Positions 8,084-16,247 of a stretch of DNA of 64,000 nt are shown piece by piece (the first letter of the stretch is position 1; each line of letters opens with the position of its first letter). Source of the stretch: Streptomyces agglomeratus (GTDB lineage: Bacteria > Actinomycetota > Actinomycetes > Streptomycetales > Streptomycetaceae). The position numbers and the translations under genes are program-made. Under the pieces are notes generated by a model. That model worked only from the letters and a program-made list of their open reading frames with translations, did not search any database and was not told the DNA's origin. The stretch lies in contig NZ_MEHJ01000001.1 of assembly GCF_001746415.1 (NCBI RefSeq), positions 1,427,001 through 1,491,000 of the forward strand, written 5' to 3'.

Positions 8084-9823
8084 TCAGGGAGTCTTCTTGC
8101 CGTCGTTCCCCTCTTCCGCTTCCGGCCCCGGACCCGGACCCGGACCGATGCGGATCTCGAATTCGCCCGCGTACTTCTCGTGGCCCGCGATCACCGCGCT
8201 CTCGACCGCCTCCTCCGCGATCTCCCCGCGGACGATCAGCGGGTCCTGGCGAAGGTCGCGCATCAGGGCCAGGCACATGCCGATCATGACGAGTACGAAG
8301 GGCGCCGCCACGAGGATGGTGAGGTTCTGGAGGCCGGCCAGCGCGTCCCCCTTGCCGTCGCCCACGAGCAGCATCACCGCTGCCACGGCGCCGGTCACCA
8401 CGCCCCAGAAGATGACGACGAACCGGGCCGGTTCGAAGGTGCCCCGCTGGGAGAGCGTGCCCATCACGATGGAGGCGGCGTCGGCACCGGAGATGAAGAA
8501 GATGCCGACCAGGATCATCACCAGGAGGCTCATCGCGCCGGCGATGGGGAACTGCTGGAGTACGTCGAAGAGCTGGCCCTCCGGCGTCGTCTCGTCACCG
8601 AGCTGCCTGCCCTCCTGGAGCTTCATCGCCGTACCGCCGAAGACGGCGAACCAGACCAGGCTGACGGTGCTGGGGACGAGGATGACGCCGCCGACGAACT
8701 GACGGATCGTACGCCCGCGGCTGATGCGCGCGATGAACATGCCGACGAACGGCGTCCAGGAGATCCACCACGCCCAGTAGAAGACCGTCCAGCTGCTCAG
8801 CCACTCGGAGACCTCGCCGCCGCCGGTCGCGGCCTCGGTACGGCCGGCCAACTGCGGGAGTTCGTCGATGTAGGCGGCGAGGGAGGTGGGGAGGAGGTCG
8901 AGGATCAGGATGGTCGGGCCGGCGATGAAGACGAAGACCGCGAGGATCACCGCCAGGACCATGTTGGTGTTGGACAGCCACTGGATGCCCTTCTCGACGC
9001 CGGAGACGGCCGAGAAGACGAACGCGGCGGTGAGGACTCCGATGATGGAGATCAGGAGTCCGGTTCCGGCCTTCTCCATCCAGCCCAGTTCGCGGAAACC
9101 GCTGCCGATCTGGAGGGCGCCCAGGCCGAGGGAGGTGGCCGAGCCGAAGAGGGTGGCGAAGATGGCGAGGATGTCGATCACCCGGCCGGGGGTGCCGTCG
9201 GCGCGCTTCCTGCCGATGAGCGGTACGAAGACGGCGCTGATGGTCTGCCGCCTGCGGCGCCGGAAGGTGCTGTACGCGATGGCGAGGCCGACCACCGCGT
9301 AGATCGCCCACGGGTGGAGCGTCCAGTGGAAGAGGGTGGTGGCCAGGGCCGTCTGCATGGCGTCCGCCGAGTCGGCGGGGTCGGTGCCGGGCGGCGGGGT
9401 GATGTAGTGCGCGAGCGGCTCGCTGACGCCGTAGAACATGAGGCCGATGCCCATGCCGGCGCTGAACATCATCGCGACCCAGGAGACCGTGCGGAACTCG
9501 GGTCCCTCGTGCTCCTGGCCGAGCGGAATCCTGCCGTAACGGCTGACGGCCAGCCAGAGAGCGAAGACCACGAAGCCGGAGGCGGCCAGGACGAAGGCCC
9601 AGCCGCCGTTGTGCATCAGGCCGCTCAGCATGCTGTCGGAGACTCGCTCCAGCGTCCCGGTGAAGACGGAGCCCCAGAGCACGAAGGCCAGGGTGAGCAC
9701 GGCCGTCACGCCGAACACCACCCGGTCGGTCCGGGGCGTCTCGTCCTCGTGCGGGTGGCGGCCCGGGAGAGCCGCCCTCACCGGCAGGCGAAGCCGTTGA
9801 GCCGGTTTCTGTTCGTGCGACAC
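8084..9823 (-). CDS. BCCT family betaine/choline/carnitine transporter
   Basis: A 579-aa membrane protein of the betaine-choline-carnitine transporter family, with about 12 transmembrane helices. Family signatures include MMFSAGMGIGLMFYGVSEP, the helix TLFHWTLHPWAIYAVVGL and the highly conserved YWAWWISWTPFVGMFIARIS. These transporters import osmolytes with sodium or protons. The C-terminus is acidic and basic and contains a (PG) repeat, GPGPGPGP, encoded by a short hexamer repeat. The GTG at 9823 follows GAAAGGTG and is preferred to an ATG 24 codons upstream. Substrate cannot be set from sequence. No osmolyte-synthesis gene is adjacent. Confidence 0.9.
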   Translation of the reverse strand: MSHEQKPAQRLRLPVRAALPGRHPHEDETPRTDRVVFGVTAVLTLAFVLWGSVFTGTLERVSDSMLSGLMHNGGWAFVLAASGFVVFALWLAVSRYGRIPLGQEHEGPEFRTVSWVAMMFSAGMGIGLMFYGVSEPLAHYITPPPGTDPADSADAMQTALATTLFHWTLHPWAIYAVVGLAIAYSTFRRRRRQTISAVFVPLIGRKRADGTPGRVIDILAIFATLFGSATSLGLGALQIGSGFRELGWMEKAGTGLLISIIGVLTAAFVFSAVSGVEKGIQWLSNTNMVLAVILAVFVFIAGPTILILDLLPTSLAAYIDELPQLAGRTEAATGGGEVSEWLSSWTVFYWAWWISWTPFVGMFIARISRGRTIRQFVGGVILVPSTVSLVWFAVFGGTAMKLQEGRQLGDETTPEGQLFDVLQQFPIAGAMSLLVMILVGIFFISGADAASIVMGTLSQRGTFEPARFVVIFWGVVTGAVAAVMLLVGDGKGDALAGLQNLTILVAAPFVLVMIGMCLALMRDLRQDPLIVRGEIAEEAVESAVIAGHEKYAGEFEIRIGPGPGPGPEAEEGNDGKKTP

Positions 9824-9901
9824 AAGCGGCACCTTTCGGGAATTACTGAGCTTGATTTCGCTCCCGTACCCCCTACCACATGTGTTGCACGTCACAACTG
9901 C

Positions 9902-11182
9902 CTAACAGCTGGTGTCGGGCCTCCCGGTTGTCAGGTGGTACGCCGCCCGGTCGTCGAGGAGCAGGACGGCCAGGTCGCGCCGGGACTGCCGAAGGGGTAC
10001 GTACGCGCCCTCGGTGTCCCGGTGAGCGGTGACGCCGTGCAGTGCCAGTTCGTCCCCCACCTCCGCGTACTGCGCCGGGGAGAGGTGGTAGCCGCAGGGG
10101 GGATTCTGGATCGTCTCGGCGGGTTCGGGCGGGTCGTTGTCGGCGCCGCCGAGGTGGACGGGGCCGCGGTCCGCGAAGCCTTCGAGGCGCGCGAGCGCGG
10201 TCGCGGCCCGGATGCTCGGGCGCCGCTCGTCGATGAACGTGAACGCGCCTGTGAGGGCCGCGAGTTGGGTGTTCACGCGCCGCTTGTTGTTGAGGGCCGG
10301 GTCCTTCTTCTCCTCGTCCGTGAGCGGGTCCACGCGGGTTTCCACCAGGAGGCCGACCGCGTGCTTGATGCCCGCCGTGTTGCGCAGGATGCGCTCCTGG
10401 CCGTCGCCCGCCACCTGTTTGACCGGCTCACCCGTCACCGGGTCCGTCCAGATGCCGTAGATGCCGCTGCTGAATCCCGCGTCCTCGGCGTGCGGGCGCA
10501 CATAGGACTCGGAGAGGGTGCGGGCCTCGGCGTGCACCTTGCTGTGGGTGTTGGGGTTGCGGGGCCAGAGGGAGAGGAGGTCCTTGTCGTAGTAAGGCGG
10601 GGTGGCGCCGTACTCGTGCAGGTCGTAGACGACGTCGGGCCTGTGGTCGCGCATGACGGCGGCCATCGCCCGTCCCTCGGCCGTCTTGAGGGCGATGTGG
10701 TCACGGTTGATGTCGATGTTGTCGGAGTTGGTGCGGGTGCCGGCCGCGCGGCCGTCGGGGTTCGCGGTGGGGATGACGAGGACCGTGGTGCGGGCGAGGA
10801 AGTCGCGGGTCTTCTTGTCCCTGGCGTACGCGAGGTCCCTGACCGTCGTCAGGCACGCCTCACGTCCGGACGGTTCGTCGCCGTGCTGGGAGCAGATCAG
10901 GAGGACGGTGGTGGAGGTGTGCCGCTGGGCGGCGATGCGTACGAGTCGAAGCGGGCGGTCGAGTTTCGTCGTGCCGATGGTGGACATCGTGACGCGCTCG
11001 CTGGCGCGGTCGACCGCGGTCAGGAAACTCTGCTCCTCCGGCTGCGTCGTCCAGCGGGCGCCGCCGGTGGCCTCGAAGCCCGTGCGGGGCGGGGCCGGGG
11101 ACGCCTGGGCGGTGGTCGTGGCCAGGGGTGCGGCGAGGGTCGCGGCGGCGGCGAGTGCGAGGGCGCGGATACGCGGGTGCAT
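9902..11182 (-). CDS. Secreted M14 family zinc carboxypeptidase
   Basis: A 426-aa secreted peptidase. Signal peptide about residues 1-27 ending AQASPA. Zinc ligands of the M14 family are visible: SQHGDEPSGRE (His and Glu of HxxE) and YDLHEYG (the third His); NIDINRDH is the substrate-binding Asn-Arg block and LVETR holds the probable catalytic Glu. It removes C-terminal residues outside the cell. The ATG shares one base with the stop of the upstream Xaa-Pro dipeptidyl-peptidase gene (TGATG), so the two are translationally coupled and probably work together in peptide degradation. Confidence 0.88.
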   Translation of the reverse strand: MHPRIRALALAAAATLAAPLATTTAQASPAPPRTGFEATGGARWTTQPEEQSFLTAVDRASERVTMSTIGTTKLDRPLRLVRIAAQRHTSTTVLLICSQHGDEPSGREACLTTVRDLAYARDKKTRDFLARTTVLVIPTANPDGRAAGTRTNSDNIDINRDHIALKTAEGRAMAAVMRDHRPDVVYDLHEYGATPPYYDKDLLSLWPRNPNTHSKVHAEARTLSESYVRPHAEDAGFSSGIYGIWTDPVTGEPVKQVAGDGQERILRNTAGIKHAVGLLVETRVDPLTDEEKKDPALNNKRRVNTQLAALTGAFTFIDERRPSIRAATALARLEGFADRGPVHLGGADNDPPEPAETIQNPPCGYHLSPAQYAEVGDELALHGVTAHRDTEGAYVPLRQSRRDLAVLLLDDRAAYHLTTGRPDTSC

Positions 11183-13164
11183 CAGCGGGTGGCTCCCGGG
11201 ATCGGGCGGACGGGGCGGGGTTCGGCCACGCCGTCGAGGCGGGCGCCCCGCGCGGTGGCGGCGGGCGATCCGGCGGTGGCGCCCGCGAATGCCTTGGCGC
11301 CGCCGACGACGGGCAGCTCCGCGGCCGTACGGGACAGATCGACGGCGAGGGTCGGGGTGGAGGCGGGCGGGTCGATGAGACCCGCGTCGGTACCGCCGAC
11401 GATCAGGGCGAGCCGGTGTCCGGCGGGTACGACGTGGTCGCTCGCGTGGAGGTCCAGGGTGATCGTGTACCGCTTGCCCGGGGTGAGCGGGCGGCCCTTG
11501 CCCGCGTCGGCGTAGGTGCCGAGATCGGCCCAGCCGCGGCTGAAGACGGTGTAGTCGACGTTCGCCGTACGGGCCGACGTCTCCTTGAAGCAGGAGCTGT
11601 CACCGGCGGTGCTCGGCCCCCAGCAGGTGCGGTTGGCGAGTGTGGTGATGCCCTCGCCCGAGGCGGTGTAGTCGCGGATCGTGTCGGGGCCGAGGTCGAC
11701 GAGAACGGCGGAGAGGTGAGCGGTGGAGGTGGAGGGCGTCGCCGTCACCGTCACCGCGGAGGAGCCGGAAAGGCGCAGGTCGCGGGTGAGCGGCTGGGTG
11801 GTGAAGCCGGCCTTGGATGGGGTGGGTGTGTCGATCGCGGCCGCCCAGTCGCTCTCGGAGAGCTTCGGGTCGTCGGTGAAGGTCTCCGTGGCGCCGGGGG
11901 CCGCGCGCTTCAGCGACAGGGTGCCGACGCCGGGCGCGGAGCCCTTGCCGGGGCGCAGTGTGGTGGCGTCGGTGGAGCGGGGCGGCCAGACCTTGTCGGT
12001 GGACCACTGGTCGGGAGCGCGCTCGATGTCGGCCATCGGCTCGCGGTCGATGCCGTTGTCGTAGCCGAGGAGTTCGTGGTCGAACCAGCGGTGCAGAGTC
12101 CGCACCCAGTCCGCCCGGCGGAAGTCGAACGGGTCGACGTGGCCGGTCTGCGAGAGCCAGATCTTGCGGTCCACGCCCGCCTCGGCGAGGGCGTCCCACC
12201 ACTGGCCGAAGTGCTTGGCGCGGACGTTGAGGTCCTGCATGCCGTGTACGACGAAGACGCTGGCGTTCACGTCCCCCGCGTCCGGTACGTAGTCCCGCTC
12301 GGCCCACAGGGGGGTGAAGTCGCCGTTGCGCGGAGCCTCGTCGACGAGGCGCTTTTGCACCGCCTGGCAGCGGGCGCGGGCCTCGGGGCTCTCGACGTAG
12401 TCCGACAGCCACTCGGGGCCGCTATCGTAGAGGGGCGCGCCCTGCGCGAAGTAGTAGTCGTACCAGGAGGAGATCGCGCCGATCGGGACAATGGTCTTCA
12501 GGCCCTCGACGCCGGTCGCCGCGACGCCGTTGGCGACGGTTCCGTCGTAACTCTTGCCGATCATCCCGGTGTTGCCGGTGGACCAGCGGGCCATGGCGCG
12601 CTCCGTTCCGGTGCGGGTCGTGTACGCCTTGCCGCGGCCGTTCAGCCAGTCGACGACCGCCTTGGCCGACTGGACGTCGGAGTGGCCGCCGACGTCCACG
12701 CAGCCGTCGGAGCGGTTGGTGCCGGCCAGATCGACGGCGACGAACGCGTAGCCGCGGGGTACGAAGTAGTTGTCGTAGTAGAGGGGGAACCGGACCGGGT
12801 TCCCGTCGGCGTCGTACGTCTTCTTCTGGCTCTCGTTGCCGCGCCCGCAGCAGGCGTAGTACGGGCTGGCGTCCATGATGACGGGGATCTTCCTGCCCTG
12901 CTGGGCGGGTTCCCGGGGGCGGACGATGTCCACGGCGACGCGGTCGGTCCTGCCGTCGGCGTCCGCGTCCGTCCTGGTGTCGACCCATACGGCTTCGCGG
13001 ATCGCGTTGTCGTAGGAGTAGACCGGTCTGCTCTCCTTTGGCGCGGCGCCCGCGGCGCCCTCCGCGACGCCCGCCGGGGTCAGTGCGACCGCCATCAGGG
13101 CGGCCGTGGCCACCGGTATGAGCCTTCGCCACTTCAAGCGGGATCTCCGCGCAGGTATGGGCAT
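11182..13164 (-). CDS. Secreted Xaa-Pro dipeptidyl-peptidase (CocE/NonD, S15-like)
   Basis: A 660-aa secreted alpha/beta hydrolase. After a basic start and hydrophobic signal segment (about 12-34) comes the hydrolase fold with nucleophile motif GKSYDGTVANG, the Asp in VVHGMQDLNV and the His in SQTGHVDPF. The C-terminal third is the jelly-roll domain of the CocE/NonD and S15 family. It cleaves Xaa-Pro dipeptides from peptide N-termini. The ATG at 13164 is preferred to an in-frame start 91 codons upstream, since the extension reads through the divergent promoter; a TTG 12 codons further in, with GGAGAT before it, is an alternative. Coupled to the M14 gene. Confidence 0.87.
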   Translation of the reverse strand: MPIPARRSRLKWRRLIPVATAALMAVALTPAGVAEGAAGAAPKESRPVYSYDNAIREAVWVDTRTDADADGRTDRVAVDIVRPREPAQQGRKIPVIMDASPYYACCGRGNESQKKTYDADGNPVRFPLYYDNYFVPRGYAFVAVDLAGTNRSDGCVDVGGHSDVQSAKAVVDWLNGRGKAYTTRTGTERAMARWSTGNTGMIGKSYDGTVANGVAATGVEGLKTIVPIGAISSWYDYYFAQGAPLYDSGPEWLSDYVESPEARARCQAVQKRLVDEAPRNGDFTPLWAERDYVPDAGDVNASVFVVHGMQDLNVRAKHFGQWWDALAEAGVDRKIWLSQTGHVDPFDFRRADWVRTLHRWFDHELLGYDNGIDREPMADIERAPDQWSTDKVWPPRSTDATTLRPGKGSAPGVGTLSLKRAAPGATETFTDDPKLSESDWAAAIDTPTPSKAGFTTQPLTRDLRLSGSSAVTVTATPSTSTAHLSAVLVDLGPDTIRDYTASGEGITTLANRTCWGPSTAGDSSCFKETSARTANVDYTVFSRGWADLGTYADAGKGRPLTPGKRYTITLDLHASDHVVPAGHRLALIVGGTDAGLIDPPASTPTLAVDLSRTAAELPVVGGAKAFAGATAGSPAATARGARLDGVAEPRPVRPIPGATR

Positions 13165-13330
13165 GGGGCTGGAAGGTACTCCGGTCAACTGCCGTGCAAA
13201 AGAGGGCAGGAGGGGGACTCGTGTCGGCCGGATGGCAGTCGTGTGACAGGAGCGACCATGGACATGACTGGTGGCAGGTGGGCTGAATAGGGTGCGAACA
13301 GATCCTTCGGACTGACCACTTGGAGCATCC

Positions 13331-14845
13331 GTGCACCGCAGATTTCTCGTCCCGGGCGCCCTGGCGGCCTCACTTCTGCTGGCGATCCCGGCATCGGCCG
13401 CGAGTTTCGGCCCAGGCGCTCCGGGCATCGGGGACACCTACTACCCGGCCAGCGGCAACGGCGGCTACGACGTGTCGCATTACGACCTCCGCCTCAAGTA
13501 CCAGCCCACGACGGACCTGCTGGAGGGGACGGCGACGATCCTCGCCACCGCCACGCAGAACCTCTCGCGCTTCAACCTGGACTTCGGTCTGGGGGTGAGC
13601 GAGGTGCGGGTCAACGGGAAGAAGGCCACGTTCGTCAAGGAGGGCGACCAGGAGCTCGTCGTCACCCCGGCGGCCCCGCTGGAGAAGGGCCGCTCCGTCT
13701 CGGTCGTCGTGCGGTACGCCGGAAAGCCATCGCAGCTGAAGATCGCCGGTTACACCGCCTGGCACCGCACCCCGGACGGCGGCGTCGCCGCGCAGGAACC
13801 CGACTCGGCCGTCTGGTGGTTCCCTAGCAACGACCACCCGCTGGACAAGGCGACGTACGACGTCTCCGTTTCGGTGCCGGACGGCACGCAGGCCATCAGC
13901 AACGGCGTCCTCCAGTCGCAGAGTTCGCGGCTCGGATGGACCCGCTACAACTGGCGCTCGAACAAGCCGCAGGCCAGCTACCTCGCCACCCTGGCGGTCG
14001 GCAAATTCGACATCACGACGGACAGGACGGCCGACGGGCTGCCCGTGCTGAACGCCTACAGCAAGGACCTGGGGCACAACGCCGGGGCCGCGCGCGCCAG
14101 CGTCGAGCGGACCACCGAGGTCGCCGAGTACCTGAGCGAGGTCTTCGGCCCGTACCCCTTCAACGCGCTCGGCGGGTATGTCCCGAACGTGACCAGCGGA
14201 TACGCGCTGGAGACGCAGACCCGGCCGTTCTACAGCCCCCGCCAGTTCGCGAACGGCGCGAACGTCTCGGTCGTCGTCCATGAGCTGGCCCACCAGTGGT
14301 ACGGCGACAGCGTCGCGGTCAAGGGCTGGAAGGACATCTGGATCAACGAGGGCTTCGCCCGCTACAGCCAGTGGCTGTGGTCCGAGAAGGAGGGCGAGGG
14401 CACGGCGCAGGAGCTGGCCGACTACGTCTACGGGACGCGCGCGGCCGACGACCCCTTCTGGACGGTCGCGCCGGGCGACCCGGGGCCGGACAACCAGTTC
14501 CACGCCGCCGTGTACGACCGGGGCGCGCTGGCCGTGCAGGCGCTGCGCAACGAGGTCGGCGACGAGGACTTCTTCACGATCCTGAAGGGGTGGCCGGCCA
14601 AGTTCGCCCACGGCAACGCGAGTGTGGCCGACTTCGTGAAGTACGCCGAGAGCGTCTCGGGCAAGCCGCTGGCCGGACTCTTCGACACCTGGCTGTACCA
14701 GCCGTCGAAGCCGGCTGCCCCGGCCGCGGCCGGGTCCCGGATCGCGGGTTCGTACGCCGGTGAGAGCGCGAAGCCCGTACAGCCCAAGTCGTGGAAGAAG
14801 ATCGCCGCGACGAACTCGGTCCACGAGCACGACGACCACCACTGA
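13331..14845 (+). CDS. Secreted M1 family metallopeptidase
   Basis: A 504-aa secreted aminopeptidase-like enzyme. Signal peptide residues 1-23 (cleavage near ASA-ASF). The zinc site is intact: HELAHQWYG at residues 317-325 and the third ligand Glu in NEGFA near residue 340. It has the N-terminal M1 beta-domain and catalytic domain but lacks the long C-terminal helical domain of PepN, as is usual for small actinobacterial M1 proteins. The tail ends in a His/Asp-rich HEHDDHH, a possible metal-binding end. The GTG start follows GGAG. Divergent from the Xaa-Pro peptidase gene, forming a three-gene secreted peptidase block. Confidence 0.9.
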   Translation: MHRRFLVPGALAASLLLAIPASAASFGPGAPGIGDTYYPASGNGGYDVSHYDLRLKYQPTTDLLEGTATILATATQNLSRFNLDFGLGVSEVRVNGKKATFVKEGDQELVVTPAAPLEKGRSVSVVVRYAGKPSQLKIAGYTAWHRTPDGGVAAQEPDSAVWWFPSNDHPLDKATYDVSVSVPDGTQAISNGVLQSQSSRLGWTRYNWRSNKPQASYLATLAVGKFDITTDRTADGLPVLNAYSKDLGHNAGAARASVERTTEVAEYLSEVFGPYPFNALGGYVPNVTSGYALETQTRPFYSPRQFANGANVSVVVHELAHQWYGDSVAVKGWKDIWINEGFARYSQWLWSEKEGEGTAQELADYVYGTRAADDPFWTVAPGDPGPDNQFHAAVYDRGALAVQALRNEVGDEDFFTILKGWPAKFAHGNASVADFVKYAESVSGKPLAGLFDTWLYQPSKPAAPAAAGSRIAGSYAGESAKPVQPKSWKKIAATNSVHEHDDHH

Positions 14846-14853
14846 GCGCCGGT

Positions 14854-14895
14854 ACGCCGCCGCGCCCCTTTGTGCGGGTGGGGGCGCGGCGGCGT
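14854..14895 (+). terminator. 15-bp stem terminator after M1 peptidase
   Basis: ACGCCGCCGCGCCCC (14854-14868) is perfectly complementary to 14881-14895 around a 12-nt loop, starting 9 bp after the M1 stop codon. It is a strong intrinsic-type hairpin without a U-tract. Confidence 0.7.
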
Positions 14896-14910
14896 CGTGG
14901 CAGGCGCGTC

Positions 14911-14984
14911 GCGGTGGTTCGCGGCTCGTCGTGGCGGGTGCGCGGTGGTTCGCGGCGTCGACGCGGGTGCGCGGTGGTTCGCGG
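14911..14984 (+). repeat. Three copies of GCGGTGGTTCGCGG
   Basis: The 14-mer GCGGTGGTTCGCGG occurs at 14911-14924, 14942-14955 and 14971-14984, spaced 31 and 29 bp apart, with a degenerate fourth copy near 15017-15030. The rest of the 308-bp gap before the LacI gene holds only the M1 terminator and the operator-like site at 15072. I see no gene here. Confidence 0.65.
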
Positions 14985-15071
14985 TGTCGTCGTGGTGTAG
15001 TCGTGATGGGTGCGAGTGGTGGATTCGCGGCTGGTCGCTGCGGGTCGCCGCCGCCGGTTGCCGCGGGTTGC

Positions 15072-15085
15072 TGAAAGCGCTCTCA
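15072..15085. promoter_or_regulatory. LacI-type operator before regulator gene
   Basis: TGAAAGCGCTCTCA is a near-perfect palindrome of the AGCGCT-centred LacI/CebR class. It lies 82 bp before the TTG start of the LacI-family gene and matches the sites before the GH81 glucanase, suggesting autoregulation. Confidence 0.65.
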
Positions 15086-15153
15086 CGCGGTCGGAGCGGC
15101 AGATATCCTCCCCCCAGCACCCCTCTCCGCCGACCCGCCGAGGAGCACCCGCC

Positions 15154-16182
15154 TTGCCCGGACAGCCCGCTGGCTACCGCCCCACTCTGGAAGCCGTCGC
15201 CGCCCGCGCCGGAGTCTCGCGGGCCACCGCCTCCCGTGTCGTCAACGGGGGTGCGGGCGTCCGGCAGCCCCTGGCCGACAAGGTGCGGGAGGCCGTCGAG
15301 GCGCTGGGATACGTCCCGAATCACGCGGCCAGGTCATTGGTGACCCGGCAGAGCGGCGCGGTGGCCGTGATCATCGCCGAGCCCGAGTTCAGGATCTTCT
15401 CGGACCCCTTCTTCGAGCAGCAGGTACGCGGCATCAGCAGGGAACTGACAGCGAACGACTCGCAGTTGGTCCTGTTGTGGGTGGAAGGCACCGGCGACTA
15501 CGACCGCATCGCCCGCTACCTCGGCGGCGGCCACGTCGACGGCGCGCTCGCCTTCTCGCTGCACGCCGACGACGGTCTGCCCGCCCTCATCGGCCGCGCC
15601 AAGGTACCGACCGTCTTCGGCGGCCGGCCCGGCTCCGGCGCCGCTGCGGTCCCGTACGTCGACTGCGACAACCGGGGCGGCGCCCGCAGCGCCGTACACC
15701 ACCTCGTCGGCCTGGGCCGCCGGCGCGTCGCGCACATAGCGGGCCCCCGCGACCAGACCTCCGCCACCGACCGCGCCGACGGATACCGCGACGTACTGTT
15801 CGACGCCGATCCCGCGCTCACCGCACAGGGCGACTTCACCGTGGACAGCGGTGCGCGGGCGATGGCGGAGCTGCTGGACCGCAGACCGGATCTGGACGCC
15901 GTCTTCGCCGCGAACGACCTGATGGCGGCGGGTGCGCTGCGGGTCCTGCGGGAGCGCGGCCGACGGGTGCCGCAGGACGTCGCGGTCGTCGGGTTCGACG
16001 ACGTGGCGGGTGTCGCCGAGGCAACCGATCCCGCGCTGACCACCGTCCGTCAGGACATCGAGGGGATGGGCCGGCTGATGGTCAGGCTGCTGATGCGGGT
16101 CCTGGGCGACGGCGGAGGGGAAGGGGCCGCGCCCGCCTCGGTCGTCATGCCGACGGAACTGGTGCGGCGGGCCTCGGCCTGA
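15154..16182 (+). CDS. LacI family transcriptional regulator
   Basis: A 342-aa LacI-family regulator. N-terminal helix-turn-helix at residues 10-35 (TLEAVAARAGVSRATASRVV), hinge helix near 50-60 (PNHAARSLVTRQS), then a periplasmic-binding-protein-like effector domain (65-335) with VFAANDLMAAGALRVL and VVGFDDVAGV. The TTG start follows AGGAG by 8 bp; the in-frame ATG upstream has no binding site and would read through the operator. It converges on the GH81 glucanase gene, and matching palindromes stand before both genes, so it probably represses the glucanase and itself. The inducer is likely a beta-glucan oligosaccharide, by inference only. Confidence 0.9.
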   Translation: MPGQPAGYRPTLEAVAARAGVSRATASRVVNGGAGVRQPLADKVREAVEALGYVPNHAARSLVTRQSGAVAVIIAEPEFRIFSDPFFEQQVRGISRELTANDSQLVLLWVEGTGDYDRIARYLGGGHVDGALAFSLHADDGLPALIGRAKVPTVFGGRPGSGAAAVPYVDCDNRGGARSAVHHLVGLGRRRVAHIAGPRDQTSATDRADGYRDVLFDADPALTAQGDFTVDSGARAMAELLDRRPDLDAVFAANDLMAAGALRVLRERGRRVPQDVAVVGFDDVAGVAEATDPALTTVRQDIEGMGRLMVRLLMRVLGDGGGEGAAPASVVMPTELVRRASA

Positions 16183-16247
16183 GCGGCCGGGCCCGCCGCG
16201 GTGGGGGGCGGTGCCGTGGGGGTGCGCTGCGGTCGGGTGCGCTGCGG

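Noticed and set aside
8009..11515. 1168-aa frame on the + strand over the BCCT and M14 genes
   Set aside because: It is antisense to two well-supported genes and its composition (Asp/Gly/Arg-rich) is that of a mirror frame.
11182..13437. Longer Xaa-Pro peptidase starting at 13437
   Set aside because: The extra 91 residues would overlap the start region of the divergent M1 gene and precede a typical signal peptide.
14911..14984. Possible CRISPR array
   Set aside because: Repeats are only 14 bp, spacers are similar to each other and no cas gene is in the window.
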